64,000 nucleotides of DNA. Origin: Chimonanthus salicifolius (taxonomy: Eukaryota; Streptophyta; Magnoliopsida; Laurales; Calycanthaceae). The stretch is taken from positions 31,714,991 through 31,778,990 of the forward strand of contig CM023535.1 in assembly GCA_013350335.1 (NCBI GenBank), in the 5' to 3' direction. This document shows, piece after piece, positions 23,801 to 35,800 of the stretch. The notes under the pieces are model-generated. The model saw only the letters and a list, made by a program, of their open reading frames with translations. It was not told the DNA's origin and ran no database searches. The stretch's first letter is position 1, and every line of letters starts with the position of its first letter. The position numbers and the translations under genes are program-made.

Positions 23801-26800
23801 AATATAAATTCAATATTATGTAAATTATACAATATTACATAATACATAATAGTAAAATACATAGTAAAATTATTACATTACAATATACAGTATCACAATA
23901 TTATATAATACAATCATTTTAATCATTTACGTAAATAATACAATATTATATAACTGCAAATGATCTGAGGAATAAATACAGTTATATAACTGTATGGTGT
24001 AAATTGTAAAATGATTACATTACACTATTACAGTATACAATATTACAGTTATATAATATTGTATTATACTAGTATTTATAATATAAATTTTATATTATAT
24101 TGTTTTGTAAAGCAAGAAAGGGCTTAGTGGCTTACTGTATACATGTATGGTGTATACTGTACATTGTACAATCATCGTTTAGTGGCTTACTGTATAAAAT
24201 ATTGTATTGTACTATTACAGATATTATAAATTTTATATAATATTGTTTTGTAAAGCAAGAAAGGGCTGTATGGTGTATACTGTACACAGTCATCGCCATA
24301 TTTAACTTAGGCAAAATGAAAGTAAAAAGGGAAGAAAAGACCTGTAACTTAAGGGAATTCTTTATTAGTTTATTTCATTAAATATCATAGGTCTACCGAT
24401 TATACATAGCCAAAACGAGAGTAAAAAGGGGAGACAAAAAGAGAAATAAGAGAAAAACTTAAGAGAGGCAGAAGAAGAAGAAGGCGGAAAACAGAAGCGG
24501 AAGAAGAAGAAAAGAAGTAGTTTTGAGAGGAAGACAGCGGAAGAAGAAGTTTCGACTCATGAATTGTGCGTTTTTCACAACCTTGCTTGGGATCCCATCT
24601 GGTCTCTTCAAGAAACAATTGGTTGTTGCCTGTTCTAGTGCAGAGGATGAATATCATGACATGGACAATACTGCCTGTGAATTACTATGGTTCCAGCAAT
24701 TTCTAGCCGAGTTGGATTTTGCCGCCTCTGACCCATTACTGATGTTCTGTGATAATCAGGCTATCATCAACATTGCACCCAACCCTGTGTTCCATGAACG
24801 TACAAAGCATATTGAAGTTGATTGTCACTTTTTCGCCGTCATTTTTCTACGGGTCAAATTCCCACTCCTTATTTGCAATCCAAAGATCAACTTGCAGATA
24901 TGTTCACCAAGGTCATCTCTAGATCACAACTTGATAATGTCTTAAGCAAGTTGGGCTAAATCGATATCTACACACCAGCTTGAGGTGGAATGTTGTAAAT
25001 GTTGTAGTAACTTCACATTTTACACGCGCATTTGACCTTTGGATATCATTGATTGTAACCGATCTTCCTTTCATTTTTTGTTTGCCAAGTGTTGTAACCG
25101 ATCATTTTACACGCGCATTTGACCTTTGGATATCATTCATTGTAACCGATATCTACACACCAGCTTGAGGTGGAATGTTGTAAATGTTGTAGTAACTTCA
25201 CATTTTACACGCACATTTGACCTTTGGATATCATTGATTGTAATTGTGTGTGTGTATTTTACACGCGCATTTGACCTTTGGATATCATTGATTGTAATTG
25301 TGTGTGTGTGTGTAAACACAACATACATCCAGAGAATTGATCTCTCTCTCTCTCTCTCTCTTTTCTTCCCTTCTCTTCCATTATTTTATTCATTTCTCTC
25401 ATTTTTCCTTGTAACAATTATAACCTTGAAGCTTGAAGTCAACATCTTTACACTGGCCAAAGATTGTAATATGTGCCCACTAGCTACAAAAACAGTAAAT
25501 GAGGATGCTGAAAAAACGGGAAGATATAACTAGCATGCTAATCTTTGATCAATAAAATTGTTGGAAATGCCACTATCAATCATGATGGAAATACTATGAT
25601 CTGGAAGCCACATAGTTCCAGCAAAGGTCATTTCTGATATTGCCAGAAGTGATGTTCCAGGAGAGACACATGTGATATCTCCCTGTGAGGTATTCAGGAT
25701 CATGAGCACGTGCTTCAAGCACAAAAACCCTATTGTCTTTTACAATGATGGCCTGGTATCAATTTTTTATCACAATTATAACACCACGACAATCTTTAAG
25801 TAGGTGGTGTAATATCTTACTGGTGTAGATGAGGCAAACATTAGTGCGTCAATCATTAATGTTGCACAAACATTGAAGCTTCTCCTCCTACATTTGAGTC
25901 AATCCTACAATCTCAATTAGTGCGCAAGAGCAAAACATGCACATCTAGACGATGATTTCCTTTTTCAGTTGCCCAATAAAGCAAACAATTAATGCTTTCT
26001 CCAACCAATGGTCAATACAATTTGCCAACCATTCAAATTGGACAAGGCTTCGCCAAGGTCTTCATATTTAGTAGGGCCAAATTAAACATAAAGGGCTTTG
26101 ACAAATGAGTACCAAGTGAAGGAAGGCTAAGGACTTTAAGGGGCAGATCTTTTCTTCTTTTTTTGTTGTGTGTGTGGTGGGAGGGGGTGGGTGGGTGGGC
26201 AGAAACATGAAAAAGGTTTGGGGGATGGAGTATGGTGAGAGTTTGTTTCACGTTCAGGATCCCAAGGGCAGAGGGCGGCAATGTGAATGAGATCAAGTCC
26301 GAACGGCGGTGGAGTAAGCTAAGGCTGGCGACATGAAATGGTAGCTCATGCTGATACAACATAGGTATACTTCTCTTCCTCTTTCCTTCATCTACCCATT
26401 TTAGTAAGTTGATTGATGGAAAAGATCTCTCCATCTTTCTTTCTTTTTTTCTCATTTAGTATAAAATAGGGATGGAAGAAAATATAGAGGGAAAGAAAGA
26501 AATTGAAGAATCTGATACCAAATGATAGAAACCTAATCAATTAGGTGCAAGTAAATGGAATAAGGAAAAAGAAAATGGGATAGGAGGTTGGTTTCAATTC
26601 GAGGAGAAACCAACCTCCTAACTAAGGCTGCCTTTGAGGAAGATTTCTTACGCCTTCCATTGATGATCAAATCAATATATATAAATATTCAAGTATGTAT
26701 GTATGTAAGTATGTATCTATATACATATATATAAGTACAATGACTCCTTAGCATGGCAAATAAAACCATTGACTAAGCCAACAAACAAAAAGTTCTGCAA

Positions 26801-29800
26801 GCATAAACTCAAAGCCCAAGGGCACTACTATCCTTGGGCTGATAATTATAAAAACTCTTGCCAAGGATAACCATTCAGTTATCTATACCTGAGGGGCAAA
26901 GTGTTGTGCTACTCGAGATGATTGAGCAACATTTCTTGCTTCATCATAATAGCCAGTTCTTAAGCAAAAGTATATCTGCAAATAATCACAGGAAAGGAAA
27001 ATCAATCTCGAAATACAAATATAAGGTGAGTGTGAGAAATGGTTTGTAAAACAAAGTACAAAGAACAATTGTGCCATCAAGGATGACAAGCATAGAAAAT
27101 TTGTAAGAAGAAATCCATCCTATGAATGTTTGACATACATATGACAGTTACCAAGTATGGAGCATCATGAGATTCACCAAAAATATTCCCAATAAACTAT
27201 TTGCAGCCTTGCAAAGTCTACATAATACTTCTATTGTAACAACAATTTAAAGCTGAAATATGTCATGGAAATTCAAGACAGAACATGAATTAAGAATGTG
27301 TAAATGAGGCAAAATCTAAGTATGTTTCCAACTAAAGTGAACAGTGCAATCTAAACAATTGATCTCCCAACCAACAATTCAAGGTTGTACTAGGAGAAAA
27401 ATAAGGTCAACGGTCAAAATCAAAAGCTGACCATGTCATGAACGACAAGAAAATAGTTCCTTTATCTGTGTAATTGAATGAGAGGCTATGGATATCCAAT
27501 CCGATGCCTTTTTCATTATTTTGAATGGTATAAATGCTTGAAATGTTACATTCTAAGAGCATAAATCCAATGAGGATTGTCCATTTCTAATGAATAAAAG
27601 CTTCTCGTGCATATCCTTTCAATGTCTATGCTGTTTATTTCTACATTACATGAGATTATATCGCTTAAAGCATGAATCCTGGGAACCAAAATAAAGGAAT
27701 AAATTGTTATATTATTTGGATGTTGAGGGTATTTTTAGCTAATGTAGTTAAGTTTTTCCTCATCAACAATAGTAGGGTTTTAAGAAATTTTTTTTTTGAA
27801 TGATGTTGATGGCGTGTATAAGATATTTTAATTTATAGTTAAGAATAAAAGTAAATTAGCAGTTCAAAAGGGTTTGTGTATGTTCTTCTAAAGTTCTTTT
27901 GAGTTTTGTTGAACCATTGTTGAAATTTTGGTCATAAAAACTAATCCTTAACAGGTATCTAACTGGACCCACTTCATCCATTTAACCCATGCATCTGACC
28001 CAATGTAACAAGGTCGGGACCTTTTATTTTGGATCCATGTAGCAAAATCATTGTTTACAAACTGAATAAGCTCATTGAGATTCCAACTAAAATTTGAAAC
28101 AAAACTTAGCAAACATGAGCTTTGGTGTTTAGTCAAGTTGTAATGGCCCAGATCAAGAAAATGCTTATGGGAATAAGAGGATATATGAATCGTAAGATTT
28201 TCGATTCAAGATTCACACCCCTAGACCAATTTCGATACGATTCGACTTTGATAACATTGGATAAAATTGTAGAATACCATACACTTAGAGCATTGAGAAT
28301 ATTTGTAAAATTCCATGCTCACAAGGTGTGATAATATGTTTGAGTGAATGTTACCTTGTGCACATTCCAATGCATAGTTAGGTAAGGTTATGTTTTGACC
28401 TCTTTATGCCTATGTGTGATTGATGTGTATATATTGTATCAGATACATATGTATGAGTTTCCCAAGCTCCCTATGATTAGATGTGTTCAAGTATGATAGG
28501 ATGTATGATAAATCAAGATTGCCCAAGACGTGTAATGTAGGGCCTTGATAACTTTCCATATTTGTGTATAGTTATGAGTAATGTATGTATCAAATAAATT
28601 CTCATGATTGTGATTGGAATTCTTAAATGGGTAACTCATATAATAATCATGATGAATGTGTTTTAATGACATGCATGGATTTTGTGATGATTTGTACATC
28701 ACTAGTGAGTACCTATATTGATAATGGTTGTGGTGGATCAACCTAACCATGTGTAGAATGAATTTCCATGATTTGAAGAGGAACTTGATGAAGGGTTAGA
28801 CTAAGTGAAATGGGTGAGTTAAGGTCAAGTGTCTTGTAACCCTAGGGGGTTAATTTGTGCTACAATGGGGATGGGCTAGCATGATTGAGAATGCATGAAA
28901 TGCAATGTAAATGCTAAGAAAGCCCTTTTTTATTTTCCCAAAGTAAAAGTATGACCACTCCCCAATGTCAACCCAAATGTGAAAATAATGAACTACGGTT
29001 GAACTGATCCACTATGTGGTACGTAGGCAACTGAGAGCATTATGCCTCAGCTCGATCAAAAGATGCATTGTGGCTCATCCATTTATATTAAGAATAATGG
29101 ATAATTTGTGTTAATTGTTGGAGACCCTTGTGAAGGGTTGAGATTAATTATTGATGAATTTAATTGGGTTAATGTTGTGAAAAGGGAGTGATTGGACTTA
29201 GGATGATAAACCATTATAAGACGGGTTAAATGAATTGCAAGGACTAAGAATATGTTAAATAAACTTGATATGTGTATCTTAGGGTTGGTGTGTAGTCCAT
29301 GTCCCTAAAATAACCCAATGTGATGAATATGTTGAATGTATGAAACATAATGGAATGTGCTATGCTGCTATCCTTGTGAACTTATGGTCATGATGTGATT
29401 ATCCCATATATGTTGCCCATGTAATTGTGAATATGATCAATTTTGCATTACTCACTGATGTGTGCCTAGGAGGTTATCTAGGAGGTGAGTACAGAATATT
29501 GTGGTAATGGGCATGATGAGATTGAGAATTACTAGTGTTGGGATGAGACCCAAAGAGTATATAGGACTTGAGGATGTACCTTTCTCTTGTTTGGGCCCCA
29601 CTAGTAGTAATCCCTACTCCCATGAGGAGATTGGTGTGACAGGATGATGATTTGTTTAAAGAACTCTATTGGAACGATGGCGTCGACTACGGGACTTGGT
29701 CCCATTTGTGGTTGTCGTCGAGGAGTATAGCCCCTCACATGATTCGCGCTATAAGTAGCTCTCACGACTATTTTGTACACTTTGTGTAAAGTTTACGCAA

Positions 29801-32800
29801 GGTCAGATACTCGTGATCCTATAAGAGCGGTACTAACTTAGTAAGATGTATTGCCAGGGTTAGATACTCGTGAGCCTATGTGGACGGTACTGACCTAGTA
29901 AGACGTGTTGGATGCAGGGTTGGGTACCATTTACTAATTGGGTAATGGGGTCAACTTGGTAAGGCGTTCATGTTTATACGCAAGGCTGGATACGTGTACA
30001 TTCCATGAGGGTGGTACTGGCTTAATAAGACGTGATGGTTAGACGCAAAGTTAGACATTGCACATCCTTAGATGACGAGTCAACTTGGTAAGGCATTCAT
30101 ATTTATACGCAAGGCTAGATATGTGTACACTCCATGAGGGTGATACTAGCTTAATAAGACATGATGGTTGGAAGCAGAGTTAGACATTGCGCATCTTTAG
30201 ATGACGAGTCAGCTTGGTAAGGCGCCCATGTTTGTACGCAGAGTTTGGCATTACACCGTTGTTGGATGATATGCCAACCTGATAAGGCGCAATTTTTGGG
30301 TCACCTTGGCATAGGACATAAGGGACGCAGGGCGAGGTGGACTGATACCCACTAGGCATGAGTCACCCGCTTAATAAGTCGTGGACCCTAAGTCACGCTA
30401 GGGATCTAGATATTATGATTTTATATGACTGCCGTTTCATAGTGGTGACCTTATGTGAGTTTACCTTCCCACAGATGATATTGATAGCATGGCATGATTG
30501 CATAGTATTGTTTATATTCCATTTCATACATTCTTATTATGTGAGTGCATCCCTCACGTGATATTGATATTGAGACATGGTATGGGTACGTCCTTCACGT
30601 GATTATGGTGTTTGACTGTCCATTCCAGAGAGGTATTCTGGACGTTGGGGTCAGCTACAGAGACTTGGTCCCGTATGGTTGCCATCGAGGAGCATGTAGA
30701 AAAGGAATATGAAAATAAGGAAAAAGGACAGAGACATAATGTAGAAACAGAGAATTATCTCTGTCAATATATTGATCATATATTCCTCTTAGAGGATACA
30801 GTGTTTAAATAGAAAATATAGAGACAATCTAGGGAACAAAAAAGGAAATACAATAAGTGTATCCTAATTACAATCTATTTGTGTTGACCTTCAATATACA
30901 ATGAATCTAGACATTAACTAGGGCCCACATCACTAGACGTGTGACGTGTGGGTCCCACAACACTCCCCCTCAAGCTGGTTCGAAGATGTCGAGTAGACTC
31001 AGCTTGCTAAAGACGGAATCGAACTGAGTTCGAGGAACTAACTTGGTGAAAATATCGGCTAGCTGATCCTTAGATTTCAAATAAGGAGTGAAAATTCGCC
31101 CTTCTGAAATATGCTGACGAAGAAAGTGGCAATCAACCTCAATGTGCTTAGTCCGCTCATGAAAGACTAGGTTGGAGACAATATAGATGGCCGCCTAATT
31201 GTCACAGAACATGATGAGTGGATCAACAGAAGCAAACCCCATTTCAGTACGAAATTGGAGAAACCACAGCAATTTAGAAGCAGTATTTGCCATGGCCCGA
31301 TATTCAGCCTCAGCACTAGAACGAGCAACAACGGACTGCTTCTTACTTCTCCAGACAATTAAATGGGAGCCCAAGAAAACACAATAGCTAGACGTAGAGC
31401 GGCGATCATCAAAAGAACCGGCCCAATCAGCATTTGAATAACTACGAACCGAACAAATAGGTTGGTGTGCATAGAACAAACGACGGTCGGAATGAGCCTT
31501 AATATATCGTAGGATTCTAAACACGGTATAAAGGTGAGTGTCCAGTGGTTCGTGCATGAACTGACTAATGACACCAACAACATACGATAAATCTAGTCTT
31601 GTGATGGTCAGATATATGAGCTTGCCAACTAGTGTCTGATAAAAACTTGGTGTGTCAAGGAGAGTTCCATCAGAGGCAGATAACTTGGTGTTCACATCCA
31701 GCGAAGTATCTACAGGTTTGCAGCTAGAATAGCCAGCTTCTTGGAGAAAATCCAGGGCATACTTTCGCTGAAAGAGATAAAGGTCACGACTGGACCGAAC
31801 AACTTCAATTCCAAGAAAGTACAGGAGAGGCCCCAAATCCTTAATATCAAAAGTTTGTTGAAGATATTGTTTGAATGACCAACATAGACGACCAAAATCA
31901 TCACAACAGAGTAGAGATGGTAGATGAAGACTGAGTGATCTGAAAACCAAAAGGTAGTAAGGCACTGCTAAACTTCTCAAACCAGGCACGGGGTAACTGC
32001 TTAAGACCATAGAGAGCCTTCTTTAATCTGCAGACAGACTGAAACTCCCCCTGCTTGATAAATCCCGGAGGAGGAAGCATATAAACTTCTTCCTGAATAT
32101 CACCCTGAAGAAAAGCATTCTTCACATCTAACTGGTGCAAGGGCCAAGCATGAGTGGTGGCAAAAGATAGCAAAATGCGCACAAAGTTAATCTTGGCGAC
32201 AGGTGAAAAAGTGTCCTGGAAGTCAACTACATAAGTCTGTGTGAAGCCTCTGGCTACGAGACGTGCCTTATAATGGGTAATAGAGCCATCGGGATTATGC
32301 TTCAAAGCAAAGATCCATTTGCACCCAACTGGGGTTTTGCCTGGAGGTAAGGAAACCATCTCCCATGTATTGTTCTTCTCAAGGGCAGCTAACTCTTCAT
32401 CCATGGCTGCTTTCCAGAGCGATTTTTCAAGACTATGTCGATCCTCTTTAGTATCTTAATGTTGTCCAATGCTGTGAGAAAACTATGATAAGAGGGTGAA
32501 ACAGCATAGTAGACAAAACGATCAATGGCGTGGCTAGTAGCACAAGAACGCTTACCTTTGCGAAGCGCAATAGGAAAATCAGACAGGTCAGAGACCGGTG
32601 GATCTGAAGCACTTGCAAATGGATAGGTGGAGTCAGCAGCAAATGGCACTCAAGACTGTCGGCGTTGGTACACCATAAGAGGCTTAGGTGGACTAGGGGA
32701 AGGAAGATTGTCAGGGACAAGAGGAAGAACCGGAGAAGGAGAAGATGTAGAGGGAGCTGGAAAAAATGGGTCGCGCTCAAAGAAAGTGACATCCATGGAT

Positions 32801-35800
32801 ATGTATGTCTTCCCAATGACAAGATCAAGGCACTTGTAACCTTTGTGAAAAGGTGTGTATCCTAAAAAAACACATCGTACAGTCCAATGAGAAAGTTTAT
32901 GGCCAGAAAAGTTGAGAACAAAACAAACACACGCAAATGCATGTAAAGGAATGTGAGGAATGGCTTTATGTAAGGACAGATGATCTATGGGGGACCGATT
33001 TTGTAAATTGCGAGAAGGCATTCTATTAATTAGATAACAAGCAGTTAATACGGCTTCTGGCCAATAGGACGAGGGGACGTGCATAGTAAAAAGAAGAGAT
33101 CTGGCCACCTCAAGAAGTTGATGGTTCTTTCGCTCAGCTATACCATTCTGTTGAGGCGTGGAAGGACAAGAGAACTGAGAATCAATGCCATATTTTCCAA
33201 AAAAGTAAGAAAGGAGTGAGACAAATATTCTCCCCAGTTATCACTCCGTAGAACTTGAATTTTACACCCAAATTGATTTTGAACCCACTGGTAAAAATTT
33301 TGGAAATGATCAAAAACCTTAGATTTATGTTTCATTAAATATGTCCATGTCATGCGAGAGAAATCATCAATAAAGGTAACAAAATAAAGAAAACCAGTGC
33401 GAGAAACAGTTGGAGATTTCCAAACATCAGAATGGATGAGTGAAAATAAAGTAGATGAACTTTTATTCATAGATGAAGAAAAATGATATCTAACATGTTT
33501 GCCATATTGGCAAGGTTTGTATTCAAAATGATTAAAAGATAAACTAGGCACAAGCTGTTTGAGAACAGAGTCGGCAGGATGTCCTAAGCGACAATGCCAA
33601 AGCCACACATCTGCAGACGAAGAGGTCGAACAAGCCTCAGAGCTACCGTAGCGAGAATCGAGAAGATAGAGACCACCTACTTCACGCCCACCACCCAACA
33701 CCTGCTTCATGTTCAGATCCTGGAAAACAAAATGAGAAGGAAAAAAGGTGACTGAGCAATTCAAATGTTTAGTCAAGGCACTAACAGATAACAAATTGCG
33801 GGATAGATGTGGAACATGCAAAACAGAGTGAAGGTCCAAATTATAAGAAACAAGAACAATTCCTTTCCCAACAATATTAGTGAAGAAGCCATTGGCTAAT
33901 TTGACCTGACCACTAATAGGAGAAGGGGAAGAGAAGAGGGTGGACATACCAGCCATATGATCGGTAGCACCAGAATCGACAATCCAGGAAGTAAGAGAGG
34001 CATGATGGGCAGATGATTCATTACCTGAAGGAGAGGAAACAGCATTGGATACCTCAGAGGACTGAAGGTGCTCAAGGCGTTGTAGTATGAAGTTAAGATC
34101 TTAACGAGTCACAAGAGCACTATCATTAACCACATCAAAGGAAGGAGCAGCGGAGAGATGGGCTTACTTAGGGCGTCCATGAAGCTTGTAGCATGAATCA
34201 ATGTTATGGTTAGTCATCCTGCAGTAGGTGCAGAACCGAGGGCCCTTCTTCCGTGGACCTTTGGTGTCCCGTCGAGGATCAGATGGGAAATCCTTGCCAT
34301 GTGAAGCAAGTTGCCCATGAGCCAGAGACGGCATAGATGAATGGGTGGTGACCAGTGCAGATCGCTCAACAGGCAATAGAGCCATAACAAGACGACGGCG
34401 ATCTTCTCGAAGTAAGGCAGAGTAAACCTCATCGAGAGATGGGAGAGGTCGTTGCCCAAGAATCTGGGCCCTGGTGGGCTCAAATTAAGTCCAGCTTAAA
34501 AAGCAAAGATTCGTTGCTGTTCGACATACTTGTGGAACGTCAGAGTATCTGTCGGATCCTAAAAACAAGGGATTAAAGTTGATCAAGCTCCAACCAACTG
34601 GATTGCAGAGTTGAATAGTACTAGATGAGAGATAACTCCCCCTGACGGAGAGTAGCGGCAGTCTAAGATAATTCATTTATTCGAGCAAAATTATCACCAT
34701 CAAAATACAAAGTCTTTACAGTGTCCCATACAGCTTTGGCGGTGGGAAGAGTATAGACGAGACGCCGCACATGGGCTTCCATAGAATGAAGAAGTCAAGC
34801 CTGGACCAGAGAGTTATTTGCAGTCCAGGTGGAGAATGTTGGATCTATCTTAGCCGGTTGGGAAGTAGTACCATCAAGATAGTAATAGAGTTGTTTTGCA
34901 GTTAAAAACATTGTGGTGGAACGGGACCACTCAAAATAATTCGTCTCATTAAGCAATACTGTCGTGATCCGACCAATCTGAGGAAAGCCGGAAGAAGTGA
35001 CATCCAGAAGAGAAGAACTAGAAGACGATGCAGCAGCCATAACGTCAATCAGAGAGTAATAGCAGTAAAGACAAGCCAAATAAACCGATCCAAAAACAAG
35101 GCCGGTGTGAAATCGGAGAAGCAGCAGCAAAGGACCCCACACAACACCAACTAAAGCAAAAAACCACACCAAATGTCTGCACAACACCAATCTGCAACAA
35201 AGGTCCAAACAGCAGAAGAAATCCAGCAAAGGGATGGACTGCAGCAACGAAAAAAGGACCAAAAATGGGCCCCACCGAGATGGTAACACTAGCAACTCCA
35301 AAGGATGGAAGGAGAAGGTAGGGGCGACTGTAGTGGTGTAGATCCCAGGTGAAAGAGGGCTGAATCCCCTCAGATCTGCAGAAAAATACCCACAATCTGG
35401 GGAAACAGTCGTCCGATGCAGCAATGGCGAGAATGCCCGGAATTGGGTCCCACCGTTGATCAAAGGTGGCACAACCAGGTGGGATTCAAACCAGGTGCAG
35501 GGGCGCCTACAGTAGTGAAGGATCGAACTCCAAAAGTGCCTTAAACCAACCGATCTAAGCAGAAAATCGAAACTGGGTTTTCTGAGAACAGAATCGCTGG
35601 AAGAAGAAGGCGGTAGAAACCTGTGTAAAATGCGTAAAACCAGAGATCCAACCCTATGGATGGAAAGCTCTATCAAAAACAGCAAGGGGAGAAAGGGTCC
35701 CGCCGGCAGATGCTTCGTCGGAGAAGGAGATCAATAGCAGAGAAGAAACAGCTGCATGAGACGCTCACAGGAACGCAAAAAAAAAAAATCAAATCCGTGA

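Larger units (their letters stand above)
16966..25416 (+). mobile_element. Copia retrotransposon carrying five or six nested insertions
   Basis: The element is bounded by LTRs at 16966-about 17195 and 24991-25416 and flanked by a perfect ATTAT duplication (16961-16965 and 25417-25421). A polypurine tract (AGCTTGAGGTGGAA) precedes the right LTR. Domains run in Copia order: protease/pre-integrase, integrase, reverse transcriptase, RNase H; most of gag is missing. Insertions are a LINE (17370-18977), a Gypsy solo LTR (19130-19942), a SINE (20266-20438), an unidentified segment (about 20580-21470), a SINE (23081-23300) and a hAT-like element (23590-24585). Each except the unidentified one has its own target duplication. 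It lies in NUP93 intron 8, antisense to the gene. Confidence 0.88.

Noticed and set aside
28139..30694. Regularly spaced repeats that might be taken for a CRISPR-like array
   Set aside because: Units are degenerate, about 63 bp, without constant repeats and unique spacers, in plant LTR sequence.
34795..35685. 296-codon open frame extending upstream of the Copia gag start
   Set aside because: Only the part from 35040 has gag features. Upstream is the non-coding leader between primer-binding site and gag.
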